Shown in pieces: positions 34,701 through 47,600 of a DNA stretch of 64,000 nucleotides (within the stretch, counting starts at the first letter, position 1; every line of letters starts with the position of its first letter). The stretch comes from Kingdonia uniflora. Taxonomy: Eukaryota > Streptophyta > Magnoliopsida > Ranunculales > Circaeasteraceae. A program made the translations under genes and the position numbers. The notes beneath the pieces are model-generated. The model was not told the origin of the DNA. It saw only the letters and a list, made by a program, of their open reading frames with translations, and did not search any database. The stretch covers positions 124,001-188,000 of the forward strand of contig JACGCM010001659.1 in the NCBI GenBank assembly GCA_014058105.1. The letters run 5' to 3'.

Positions 34701-35094
34701 CATCTTCAAATTCCACCCACTTTTTCTTACTTCCGGACCTCGAGCGAGTTACAGAACGCTCTGGATTTCTTGTTCCTCTAAACCCAGGCAGAGTACTGTG
34801 GTGTGGGTCTCCCTCTGGCATATTCATTTTGATTATGTTGGAATTCTAAGATTTTTTTAGCAAATGATTTTTGAGAGAGAGGTAGATGTAAAAATTGTGA
34901 AAATAGTCGAATTGGATGTGAGTTTTTACTTACAGTTGATGCGGCGGTGTTTAGAACCCCGCGCGGTGTTTTAATCTCCTCTAAAAAAAAAAAAAAAAAA
35001 ACCACGTAGGAAACTCACACTGGCTGCTGGGTTTGGTGGGTCAGGTGTCAGAACTCACACCCAAAGTCACACTTGCTTGCTGCTAGAGATGCTC
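31753..35094. mobile_element. TTA-bordered element carrying a PMD gene (array element 3)
   Basis: Starts GAGAAAACGCAATAGGG and ends GCTGCTAGAGATGCTC, flanked by TTA (31750-31752, 35095-35097). Subterminal words are shared by both ends: GTGTGGGTTGAG and its complement, GGCGGTG, and CCGCGCGGTGTT (about 31931 and 34953). At 3.34 kb it is far larger than its neighbours and contains a minus-strand plant-mobile-domain gene but no recognisable Harbinger transposase or MYB-like partner. It is therefore presumably non-autonomous with captured cargo. Confidence 0.75.
32650..34500 (-). pseudogene. Plant mobile domain (PMD) protein, broken
   Basis: On the minus strand, from about 34480 down, the PMD family signatures appear in order: VWKDIATIPAVRDAVVNI, ERWWPTTHTFMFP, GVTPLDFTMLTSLSIG, VPYDD, an ARTFILFIMGYLWF hydrophobic stretch, YNWGSAILASLYHGLD, then WFYEYCGVGHPIV, LRAWERGNRR, ITWEPW, YYLGDRCWRQ, with an Arg/Glu-rich C-terminal coiled stretch near 32900-33000. 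PMD proteins occur both as host genes (MAIN-like, linked to silencing) and as TE passengers. The 3' part (32771-33787) is a clean 338-codon frame. The 5' part is broken by stops, for example after VVNIFG at about 34411. Confidence 0.75.
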
Positions 35095-35157
35095 TTAGGG
35101 CCTAATATTATTATCGTTTTGCCAAAAAAAAGAAAAAAGAAAAGAAAAGAAAAAAAA

Positions 35158-35602
35158 AACACTCCCGCCACTCTCATCTCTTGCCACCTCTGAAACCTAA
35201 ACATAATAATCTTTCTCTATCTTTTTCTCTGCAACTCCTGCAATTTATCACGTAAGCTCTCTCTCTCTCTCTCTCATTAGGGTTTTTGGAGTCTAGTTGA
35301 GCTAGCAAACGATTTCAATTTAATTTGTAGTGAAATCATTCCCAATTTGTATTCTACTAACTTAATTTAGGGTTTATGGGATTTACTAATTAGGTTTACT
35401 GTGAAATCATGCCTACTTATTTGGATTTGTTGATTAAATTTGCTAATTAGGTTTAGCGTTATGTGATTATGTTAATATTTAGGACTCTGTCTTTAGCATT
35501 CTCTAAGATGATCTTGTTTAATATTTTTTTCATTGATTTATGGTGGGCATTATTTTGTTTCAGGGAAAGATTTAGTCAATTGCGTTATTTTGAATAAAAA
35601 AA
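35158..35602 (+). promoter_or_regulatory. Helicase 5' UTR and leader intron; right LINE duplication
   Basis: The right copy of the LINE target duplication is 35158-35173. Sequence from there to 35251 is C/T-rich, like a plant leader. A probable 5' UTR intron runs 35252-35563: donor GTAAGCTC at 35252, followed by a CT run, and acceptor TTTGTTTCAG ending at 35563. No TATA box was found between the LINE tail and the leader. Confidence 0.6.
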
Positions 35603-38600
35603 ATGGAGGATAACATGTTGATTGATGAAAGCTTCCCACTTTTCTCTAAGAGTTTCGTTTCGAAGCCTACTAAAATAATCGATACAGTTTCCGAAACCCC
35701 TCAATCTCAAAAGTTGGTAAAGTTTAGCGATGATTCGGACGCAAGTTCTCGTAGTTTCTCGGATATTGGTCTTGCGGAATGGGCGATTAATACTTGTAAG
35801 GAACTTGGTATGAAGAAACCAACTCCAGTTCAACAACACTGCATTCCACATATTCTTGCAGGCGAAGATGTTCTTGGTTTAGCTCAAACTGGTAGTGGGA
35901 AAACAGCTGCGTTCGCGTTGCCTATTTTACAGAAGCTCGCTAAAGATCCTTATGGTGTTTTTGCTCTAGTTGTGACTCCGACAAGAGAGCTGGCTTACCA
36001 GCTATCAGAGCAGTTTAGAGCACTTGGGTCGGGTTTGCATCTTCGTTGTACTGTCATTGTTGGAGGTATGGATATGATTACCCAAGCGCAAACGTTAATG
36101 CAACGGCCACACATTGTGATTGCTACGCCAGGTAGGGTTAAAGCTCTTCTTGATGGTAATCCAGATATGGCTGCAGTGTTTTCAAATGCAAAGGTGATTG
36201 TTTGGATCTATTGTCTACCCTGTTATTTGGGTTGTTCGTTATGTAATGATTAGTAGTACCTGAGATTTGGCAAGTTTTAGATTCTGTTCTAGCAAACATT
36301 CGACAATCATATAATAGGGAGGTAGAGAGTTCAGTAGAATGGGGGTGACAGAAACAGTTAAGAATGAAAAACCCGACATCATACTAATAGTCTGTTGGAC
36401 CGAGAGGGCAAAAAGTATCTTCTTCAAAACCATTATTTTATTAGAGCGCTGAAATTTGCTGATTAATTTGGTGCTTTCTTAGTTTGGTGAAGTGGTCATT
36501 TTTTTTCTTTTTGAAATTTACAGGAGGTTTTAATTAAATGAAAATCTCTGTAAAGCGTTGGAACATCCTATTGACTAAGAGTGGTTCACAGACTTTAAAT
36601 ATATAAATGGAAAGAGAAGAGTGAATGAAAATTGGCTGTATGGTTGGGGCATATGGCCGAGGTTGTGTTAATCCAGCGTGTGGACTTATTTTTCATACCG
36701 ATAGAGCTCCAGTGAGTTGAAACTTGCTTTAAAGATACTGAAGCATTCAGAAGCTGTCACTCCTACCCCCACAATATTTTCTGTTCACTTCAAGAAAATG
36801 ACACTAAATATCTTGGTTAGTTATAAATATAAGTACCAGTTTTGGTGCATAGAGTAACATATAAGAACTTCACATAAGTCCAGAGTCTTAGTATATTACT
36901 TTCCAGTTATGTTGTTGGTACCATAGCAGAGAGTAATATATCTTCTTGAATGTTTCATCTACATATCTTTTAAGTTTTATATTTATATTATCTTTTGTTT
37001 TGTTCCAGTTTCTAGTTTTGGACGAGGCAGATAGGGTCTTGGATGTTGGTTTTGAGGAGGAATTGAGAGTTATCTTTCAATGCTTGCCCAAAACTCGGCA
37101 AACACTTCTATTTTCTGCAACAATGACAAGTGACCTACAAACGTTGCTTGAGCTTTCTGCAAACAAGGCATACTTTTATGAGGCATATCAGGGCTCTAAG
37201 ACCGTTGAATCCCTCAAACAACAATATATTTTTGTTCCAAGAAACGTGAAGGATGTTTATCTTCTACACATTTTGTCCAGGATGGAGAATATGGGTATTC
37301 GCTCCGCCATCATATTTGTTTCTACATGCAGGTATAAGTTTTTATGTTAAATATATACCATATTTATGTATATATTAATTTGCTTGCCATTGTTAAAAAT
37401 AATAGTACCACTTGCTCGTCGATGCAATAATCTGCCAAGTAGCTCATGCTCATCTTCTTGTCACAATACTTATTCTAGTATTACTCATTTTTAGTATGTC
37501 TTTTTTGCTTCCTTAGAGCATCCATAATGTTGGACTAAAGAATGTCTGAGGAGCGCTTTATATTGTTTTGGTCCAAGTTTTCTAAAATATAGCCAGATAG
37601 GATGGCGCATCCCACTTTGCCACACGCCAAGGGGGATGGTGGGCAATTGTGTGCTACACGCCAAAGAAAAGAAGAGCCATTTTTTGGTATTTTTTTCTCT
37701 TTCACATCTGCTATTTTCTGCGTACACATCCATCTTTATATAAATGCAATCGCTGCAACAATTGTCCGGACAAATAGAGGCATTCCCCTTACGTTTCTTG
37801 CCGACCACTCCTTTTTCTTGATCTTCTCTTTATGGTAATGTCATCCCTATCCCTTGTTTTACTTGACAAATCATGAATCTTAGAGGAAGTAGTGGTTCTT
37901 GTTCACAGCAATATATTCATAATGGCGATGCACTCCAGCTGTCTTATCTGTGTCCGGAGATGTTCACCCGCGGTCTATTCAGGCCAAAAGTGTTGCCTTG
38001 AGGGTCTGGAATTTCCCATATGACACTTAAAGCCAAAAAAAGAATAGCTACAAATGCCGCTATCAAATACATGTTTAGGCCTTTAGGGGTGCTAACCTAG
38101 AGGAAGTTTACGATTTTCATTTTGCCCTGTGCTTGGCGTGCTTATATGCTGTGCAGCTGAAGGTTGTTTGGTAAATACTTGGAAAACAACTCAGTCGATA
38201 AGAGCTCTTGGGAGTCATCAGCCTGTTATCACTGGTGTATGTTAGTTAACTAGTCAGGGAGTTGGTTAGCGGTCCGAATAGTCAGTCTGTGAAATAATTG
38301 ATCAAAGACGAAGACAATACCTGCCTAGCACCTGGCCCAGTGAGAGGAAATAATAAATTTGGGTGAATCGCGAGAACTTTTGAAGGAAGTTTGAAAAAAA
38401 TTGTCGTATTCCGTCAATCAAGGCCGAGCATGTGTATCTTATTGTGGTTGCCTTCACTAGATTCAAGCATTAGATGAGGTTGCCAGACCTTTTATCTAGG
38501 CCATGAAGCGACAAACTGATAAAAATAAGCCTGGTCATACTTTTTGGAATACAATAGATCGGAATTATATCATTGGAAGTATTAAGAAACTAAGATTATC

Positions 38601-41600
38601 TCCTTCTCCTTCTATTTGAACTCCATCCCCAGAAATATTACTAACAAACTGCAGTCGATCATTTGTTCCTCGATTGAACCTAGATAAGTGGCTATATATT
38701 AAAATCCTCATGGTCACGCTGACAGATATTGCATATGACATTTGAGGAAGACAATGCTGAGGCCACCGCGAGAACATCCCGGTTTTATGTGTGCTAGTGA
38801 TGAAATTGTAACATGCATCGGTAAAATAACTATAGTTAAAGGGAATAGAATGTACAAAAATGCACAAACGGTTGTGAAGTACTTGCAAACATGGTTGACT
38901 TTGCAGTAGACTCAAGGGTCAAACCATTATGCATGAATTTGAATATACAGCACAGATAGTGGGTTTGGAGTAAAAGCTTAACTCCTATGAAACTTATGTC
39001 CATTGAGATTGGCATCGAGCTTTTTCCAAGTAGGTGATGATGAGCTCGAGTTCTACATGTTGATCATATTCCCCGTTGAGATTAAATATCACAATGGAGC
39101 AGTTTTTTCTTTAAATTCTTTGTTGTTTTTGGACTTCATATCAGAGTTTCTCTATTCATCGAAATCTTTGTTGCCTTCGTACTCCATATCGGGGTTGCTT
39201 TCGTCTTTGGAATCTTCGTTGCCTTCTCACTCCATTTTGTATTTGAATCTTTCGTACCTCAAACGATCTACCTTAGCCATTAAATGGAGAACAATATAAG
39301 AGTTGAGTGATTTGAATTATATGAGAGATTAGATAGTAAATCATCAGTGATTTATGGATGAAGGGTGGTGGGCCTTTTGTGGAGTAGATAACTCCATCTT
39401 AATGCCAGAATGGGTGGTATTTTACTATCTCATTGCCCAAATGGTCAATAAAGTGTTGGGATTTTTCTATGTCTTGGATCTCTCTATCTTTTTTTTCTTT
39501 TGGATAATGCCATCAATCTTGGATGGTGTTCACCATGTTGAATGATGTATATTTTGTTGTATGATATTTCATTATGTTGGATTATATCTCCATTATGGAG
39601 ATGACATTTCTCTATTTGTTTTATGATATATTGGTTACATCTATCTATTTTGATGTTGGATATTTTGATCATATTTGCTTTTATTTGGTGGTATTTGGCA
39701 GTTTCTCACCGTTTGAGCTCGTTTTTGATCCCTTGAATAGTTGAATCTAATTTTGGTCAATGAGAACTGTAAAAACAAACAAGTAGCAATGTGAGAAGTT
39801 AAGTTTAAGTGAGAACATTAAGAAAAAAAAAAACAAACGCACCTCACTTTTTACAAGTTCCAGCTAAAAATGGACATCACACTTTTTTTCAAATTTCTAA
39901 GAACATGGTTGCCCTAGCAAGTTCCTACTTAGAAAAAAAAAAAAAAAAAAAAAAAAACAGGCTCTAAGAGGTAAAAAGGACATTTGAACTCTGGTTTCAA
40001 ACCTTTCTTTTTAATAATACCATTCATGTCTAGACATTTCTCCGGCAAGTAGAAGCTTCATTGATTTTAAAGGGCAATAAGAAAACAGAACAACAAATGA
40101 AGTACAACAACAAGGATCCACGTGTATCCCACACTGAGAGCACAAGGGCTCTACTTACAAACTAGAAGGAATCAACAAGGCCACCAAATTCTCATGAGAA
40201 ATAAAGGGTACCCATGATCATTTTCTTTCATTTCGTTAAGTCTAGCACAGACTATCAATTTCGTCCAACCATCATTCTGGGTGAATCCGTTTCCTTATCA
40301 CCTCCAACCAAGCAGTCCGTCATGATCACCCCTATATTAAAATTGCTGCTCAAAAATTCCAAACAAACCGAGGATGAAAGCCTCTCTGATATTGCCTACC
40401 ACTTCATGCCTTAGTTCTACAACTTCACTGCCTGCAGGAGTTCACCACACCCATCTTCCCTCCTTGCAATAGGACAAGCAACCAAAAGTGCTGTCTTTCT
40501 CCAGACTCGCTTTGTAGAGACTCAGTTTTTTGATGCTATCGCTCTGTAAAAACCTAGGTGCACATTCACCCATTTTAGATGTTTTAGGAAATGTGTGCTC
40601 TTGGCACAACTTATTAGCAGTCTGCATACCCCGGAGGTGTCAGATTATAGATGTCGTAGAATTTCATCCTTGTCCCAAGCACACTATGTTGTTCAATTTC
40701 AGGGAAGCTGACAAATGCAGAATGAACCATTTAAAGAATGCGTTACAGTTTAAAAGATAGACATCTGACTATCAAGAACAACTGGTTGAGGTCAGGGTAT
40801 TGTAAATGAGCATTTAATAGGTTGTATAGTTTTCAGATTAGTCAACAAAAATCTGGGGGTTTCGGCCTTTTTTGAGGCATGTCTTTTTTCAGCTTACATG
40901 TGGCGTAAGTGTGCAGCTGTTGGGTATCATATGCCACAATATCATGAATTTCCTCCATGGCGTGCACATATGCAATGACTGAAACACAAATTTCAGCTAT
41001 TCCACATGGTGCAATTAACTCCGCCCTTCACTAGTGTCCTAAAACTATGATCAGAGAGAAATTGGTGAAAGTCCACCAAGCCCATGATTAAATTGCTATA
41101 GGAATGACACGTAGGGCAGAAAAGTCTTGTTCACTGTTGGAAGGCTAAACTATCATTTGTAATACTACTTTGTCAATATAAGAATAATTGATTACTCAGA
41201 GGGGGCAAGGAGAATAGGTGTGAGCTACTCCACCTCCAACAAAGGCAAAACAAATCAAAAACAGGTGTTGCCAAGGTTCACCATGTTGATAAAAGATATG
41301 ACATACAATCAATAGGATGGCTTGAGGGTGGTGGACGACTCCTACATACTGCACGATACTAAACTAATGCCTTCATCTACGTTGATTGCAAGGGATTACA
41401 TGACGCACCGAAGCAACTTTAAAATTGCGTAGATTAGTCGCCAGACCCAGACAACTGGAAACTACAGAGTTGGTTTTAGCGAAAAACCCTAGCCATATCT
41501 AGAAGCATTATTTTGCTATCAAAGGAAGCACAAATAGCTCCTTTGCTTTATTTTTAGAGTATCAAATCTTTCTTTGCTCAGAGTACTGCTGCAGTCTTCA

Positions 41601-44600
41601 ATGAAGGTTAACCACTACCTCAAGGTAACACCAATCACCTCAAGTATTTCATTTTCATTTTAGACCGTAAGTTAAGGGGATAATATGAGTTTTAGTTGAA
41701 AAGCGTCTTGCACCCAGATTCATTACACATATATTGTTAACATCTCTCTTATCCAGAAGAAAACATCTCAGTTAGATGCTAAATGTATGTATATGACTTT
41801 ACTTCAAGTCTTCAAACTCACCATCCAAAACCCTGCAGCGACTTCTACTTACAATTCAGCAAACCAACTCCCCAAAATCGCCTACTAATACACACAAAAA
41901 TCCCTCAAACATTTATTATTTAGATGCTCCAACAACTCTATCAAATTCATCACATTAAACCTTCAAAACAAACATCTAAAGTAGTAGGAGAAATTAAATC
42001 ACCTGAAATTGATGACTACAGGAGAAGAGAGTTCAATGGAAGCCAGTTGGAAATGAAATATCCATTTTTAGATATTGATTTAATGTCATTCCAAAATGGG
42101 TTTAGAGTAGTCCTATGTGTGTCAAACCTAATCTTGTGGTTACTGCAGTCAAATAGTGTACAGCAGATCAACGACAGCTGAACTCAATACAAACTTCCAG
42201 CATCGATATCATGTCATTAGGTACTTCTATCATCAGACACGCGAGGTGTGGTCAAGCTTATTTCAAATCTCATCCAGGCCAGTTTTGAGATCAATACACT
42301 GTTACCTTAGATGGCTGACCTGGTTAGTCAAATAATGTAATCAAACAACCTGACCCATTTGATTTGCCAACTCTGACCAACCACTGATTTACCCCATCAC
42401 CACCACCACCACACAAAAAAAAAAAAAAAAAAATTCAAAATGCATGTTTTGCTTTAAACATGGTTAGAAAGGTTTCCAATTCCAACGAAAACCATAGCAC
42501 TGATAGATGAGATATTTAACAATTGTCATTTATCAATATATAGAGGCCAAATAAAGAGACATTTTAGTTGTCAATCTTGCTGAAAAAAAGCATACCTAAT
42601 AGGCTAATACTCTATACAAAAACTTTCTTAAATTGGCAAGTATTTTTATTTTTATTTTAATGTCAATAGAATGTATGTGCACACACAGAAGAGACACACA
42701 CGCACACACAGACACACATATAGACATAACGTTTTCTATCATCATTAGATTATCCTCACCAAATTACATAGTACTTCGATACTTCTAACACATATTCAAG
42801 TTACTGGTAGAAATCAAGTTACTGGTAGAAACTAACTCTTAGAAAATTAAAAATATCCAAATACTATAAAATTTGGTGAGAATGATGTAACCCCGATAAA
42901 AAAAACATTCTCACGAAATGGTTTCTTATATGTAACCTCTTAACTCTATATATTAAGTGAGATGTATAACTTTTTGTCAATTGGGGAGGTTTGGGGATTT
43001 CGCTCCATTCTGCGTTGGTAACTGTAGTCATTACTACCTATAGCCCTTAGGCGGAGGGACGATCGAGGTCCGCCTTCCCAACCCTTGTCGCGATGATCAA
43101 AATGCTCATGCACGGATGCGCCTATGACCGACGATATTCCAGGCACATATTGTATTAGTCCTTGGATGTTAGCCCTTTCTGTCTTTTTGATAGTTTGTTG
43201 TTTATCATTATGCGTGGCCAGGAATTGTCATCTTCTGAGTTTGTTATTGGAAGAGCTTGATTTAACAGCAGCAGCATTGCATTCACACCAGTCCCAGTCT
43301 CTGAGGCTTTCTGCACTTAACAAGTTCAAGTCTGGTCGGGTTCCAGTATTGCTCGCGACAGATGTCGCTGGACGTGGTTTAGATATTCCAACTGTTGATC
43401 TTGTTATTAACTACGATATTCCAAGGTAGTATTCTCGTCGACTATTCTTGTTTTGTCTAATGTTTTTTGTGCTCTTTAATTTATAACGAATCTAAATATT
43501 ATTTTTTATAGGACTTACTTTCTAATGCATTGCAGATATCCTCGAGATTACATCCATCGTGTTGGCCGTACTGCAAGAGCTGGTAGGGGAGGTCTTGCTG
43601 TGAGTATTATTACACAGGTATTACTTGAAGTACAATGGAATTATGTTAGAGCTGTATCATTGCTGGGAGAATACTCTCCTAGGCATGTAAGTTTTTTACT
43701 AAGGAAGCATTTCCCTTACAAAATCTCTGCACTTTTATTTGGCATTTAATATGCAGAAAATTATTAGGATACAATATCCTTTTATTCATGTAATGTATTT
43801 ACTTAATTTGTAATACTTGCGTGGTATTATGGAATCTTCATGTTTGATACATCCTTTTTTTTTTTTTTTTTCTGAATAAGAGGGGCTAACTTGCAAGTTC
43901 TTTTCACTGAAAAGAGGATAGTGCCTACTCCTGCGTAGCATTGCTCATGTATAACATATTCACGATTTCCTGGCTCTAGCTGGTATCTGGGCCCAGCATT
44001 TGTATTTTTGTAGCAGTAAAAACGGCAGTATCACTCTCATTTTTTTGTTCTAATCATGATTAGAAGTATAGGGAAATGACTTGATTTGTTGCTATAGCAT
44101 TATAATATCATTAGCTTTTAGATGGAGAAAATATTACTACTTTACAGAATTTAAGTACTGATAGTAATGCAAACTACTTCGCGGGAAATAGAACCCTTTT
44201 ATATCACTCAAATGATCAAAGAACAACTCTTTTTCAAATTAATTTAGACTTCATACAATAGCAGCTATAGCCTCCAAGGTTGGCTTCCTTTATTTATGGA
44301 GTTTCTTCCTAAAATCCTACTTAAACTCCTATTTTGAGTAAAAATGTAGTTTCCTGATAATATAAGGTTCCTCAAATCTCAGAAATAAATTGTGGAACTA
44401 AATAGAATTAAAAAAAAGAAACTAAATCCTATAAACTTCACTTTTATGCATATTCCATCTATATCTTTGATGCCGCACTTTCTAAGAGTGCAACTTAATT
44501 TATTCTCTATGCTTTTTTAACACATTTTTCTTATCTTTCATATGTTAATTTTGTAGAATGATGTAAACCTTGTCCATGGAATAGAGGCAGTTACTGGAAT

Positions 44601-47600
44601 ACAAATGGACGAGTTTGAATGCAAGGAGAATGAGGTTCTTGCTGATATCACAAAGGTATGTTGCTTTCTTTTGCTCATGTGATCTAGTGCCTGGCATCTT
44701 TAATTTATACAACACAATACATGATGAGATGGTGGATACATGACCCATGAAGAGAGGATGATATATTATTGGAAATTACCTAATAACCTCTACTTATAGA
44801 GTTTTAGGACCCACTCAAACACCTCACAACAACCGTCTTTCTACCTCTGGATTCTTCTCTCTAGAAGCATCAGCACCTCCTCTCATTCTCGGTGTTGACT
44901 TTCACCATCCCTCTTAATATTGTCACTTGCTACCATCTCAACTGATGTAAGTAACTTGTGCAATAACTTATTTGTCCACATAAAGTAATCCCTATAGCAC
45001 ACGAAGTGCCTATACTTCCAGCACCACGAACAGATCAAGGAATGAATCCTCAACTTGTAGTTGAATACCTTCGTAGATTGCCGTACTATTCGTGATGTCA
45101 TTAGTGTCTTTATGCAGTTGAACAATTCTTGTGCTAGCAACAGAGGCTGCTCGAGAGCGCATGCTACCTTTAATCATCGTAGTGTTATATTTAGGTTCCG
45201 CCATCTTGACAACCTTGTAATTTCTTGACTATGTTACCTTTACGACCACATTGTCACAATATGGCTCTGCCATAATGGTGCTCCTCTCATCTCTTGGCCC
45301 CACCTATTTGATAATTGTCAACAGGTCATCTTTCGGATCTTCCTTTTGAACTACCAATGTTACAGTTAGACTCTGCCACTTTGCTCGCCTCCACGTCAAC
45401 ACTGGGCTATGTCCCCCGAGTGACTACTTCGTCGTTCTTTGATTCCACCTCTTCAATAAAACTCAAGCATGTCTTCCGGGTTTCTTCTGGATACTCGCTC
45501 ATCGTGTTACCAATAATATCATCATCACTTGAAAATGAAGTTACAAGCTCACCATTTTCACAAGGAGTCACTAACTAGTCATCTATCTCGACCAAATCTG
45601 AAGATTTCGTACTCGAGAAATCTTTCGCAGCTTCGAGTCTTGCCATCAGAGGATTCTCACTTTATATTGCACCCTCGTTGCAGGCATCTTCGAGTAGTTC
45701 CTCTTCTTGAAACTTGTCAGCTTCAAAATTTTCAGACCAATATTCTAAAAGTAATCGTGAAGTACCTCTCTGTTTCGAAGAAACGACCTCAAGTTCCTTT
45801 CAAACTTGAAATGGAATCCAAGCCTTCAACGGCATCCACAATTTTCAGCAAACTGTCCTTTGCAAAACTTCAAGGGCTTTCTCAGCCTTCATCACTCAAA
45901 TGATTTCTTGGATTTCATTTTTAGATGTCTCCAACTTTTCCACTGCAATCGCATCCCCTAAGTTACGACTCAATGCATGAGATCGTAATGATAGTTATGG
46001 TAGTTTTGCATCTCCATAGTAAATTACGCAGTTACCGTCTTTATGCACTTTGTTGAGGGGCAAACCATAAATCCAATGCAACTCGTACCTCAAACCAAAT
46101 TGATGTGGCGTTGCAACTCAAACGATTTCTCCGACAATATCTACCCACACGATCTTGTATCTTTTTGGAAGACCACTGCTACAAATTCAACGTACTCCCG
46201 GAGTACTATAAGACTGCACAATCCCCAATTGTTGTTAACGCCTTATCACTAACTTATTCACAAACCGTGACACACCCACACAGTAGCTCAGGTATCAAGT
46301 TAATTACCTTGACAGTATTCCGCACACAATCACACGACATTACGGAATGAACGTTAACTCAACTGTAGTACCTCGGTTTTCCAGTGTCGTTGTATACCGT
46401 CCTATGTCGGACTTCACTTTCGACCGCCCTGAAATGAACACCGCCCTGATATCACTTGTAGAGTTGCATAACTGAAGTACTGTCAGGAGTCGTGCATAGA
46501 CATGCGTCAAAAACGCAAGATGAAGAGAAGCAACTCATGTGAAACTACACAACTACATAGGATTTGCTTTACAAGTTGCAACGAGACATCTTAAAATAAT
46601 ACAATACAATACATGATGAGATGGTGGAAATGACCTATGAAGAGATGATGATATATTATTGGACACCTAATAACCTCTATTTGTAGAGTTTGTGGACCGA
46701 CTCAAACATCTCCTTACAACAACGGACTCTCTACCTCCTCTCTAAATTCTTCTCTCTTGAAGCATCAGCACCTCCTCTCATTGTTGGTGTTGACTTTCAA
46801 CATAGTAGATTAGTAGGAGAGGTGTTTCCATGCATGTGTCATTAACAACTGATTTCAGAGGTAGTAGATTAGTAGGAGGGTTTTCAGGTAATGTCACTGT
46901 TATCTCTATTGAGCTCGCTAATCTACGTTTGAAGACAGTTAAGGAATACTCACAAACATTCCGTCATTCCCCTATGCCAAACTTAGTGTTACCTTTACGA
47001 GGCAGACTTAGCATATAGGTCAGAACTTTTAACAAATTCTTCTTGCCAGTGATATATATTGTTTGAGGCTGAGGGAAAAAGACTATCTTGGAGTCTAGAA
47101 AGTGACTCATGTAATGAGTTAGTTTTTAGAATTTTTTTTCACATATTTCTTGAATCAATTCTGCATGTTACTAAGAGGAGGGATCGGTTGACTCCCCTCC
47201 TTATACTCCCCAAATAACTCCTCACAATAGCCACAGGATCGGTAAGATGGATGGTAGATTTAACTGCTGACGTGGCATTTTACAATGGTAAAAAAAGTAA
47301 AATGGCTCGGCTGGCTCGGTTTTCTTTCACGGCTTCACTCCTATCTGTTCTCTTTCTTCATTTATTCTCTCCGTTAAAACCTCTTTCACTGTACCTCCAG
47401 AACCTCCTCCAGAACCTTAAATCTTTTTAACTTTATCAAAGTGAAAAAAAAAAAAACCCACTCTTATAATAATCGAGAACTGAAGAATGATTAGATTTTT
47501 TGATTAATCCATGATGATTGCGGAGTATTAATTTTTACTACCATGAAACTTAGATTGTAATAATAATTTTTACTACCATTAATTTTTTGATTAATCCATT

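Larger units (their letters stand above)
23759..35157 (+). mobile_element. L1-type LINE with RNase H, interrupted by nested elements
   Basis: Bounded by a 16-bp duplication and ending in an A-rich tail (35124-35159). Coding remains run in order: ORF1 with a CCHC-like region, endonuclease, reverse transcriptase and C-terminal RNase H, as in plant L1-clade LINEs. The 3' end is split at 31021: three TTA-bordered elements (31024-35094) sit between the RNase H region and the terminal CCTAATATTATTATCG plus A-tail. Without them the LINE is about 7.3 kb, close to full length. Many stops and frameshifts make it inactive. It lies directly before the helicase 5' UTR in the same orientation. Confidence 0.88.

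Noticed and set aside
33866..34860. Several plus-strand frames of 75-155 codons
   Set aside because: They are opposite-strand shadows of the PMD gene; the minus-strand reading shows the conserved PMD words.
40040..40810. Region in helicase intron 2 with slight resemblance to a LINE 3' end
   Set aside because: No conserved RT or RNase H word could be confirmed and no A-tail or duplication was found.
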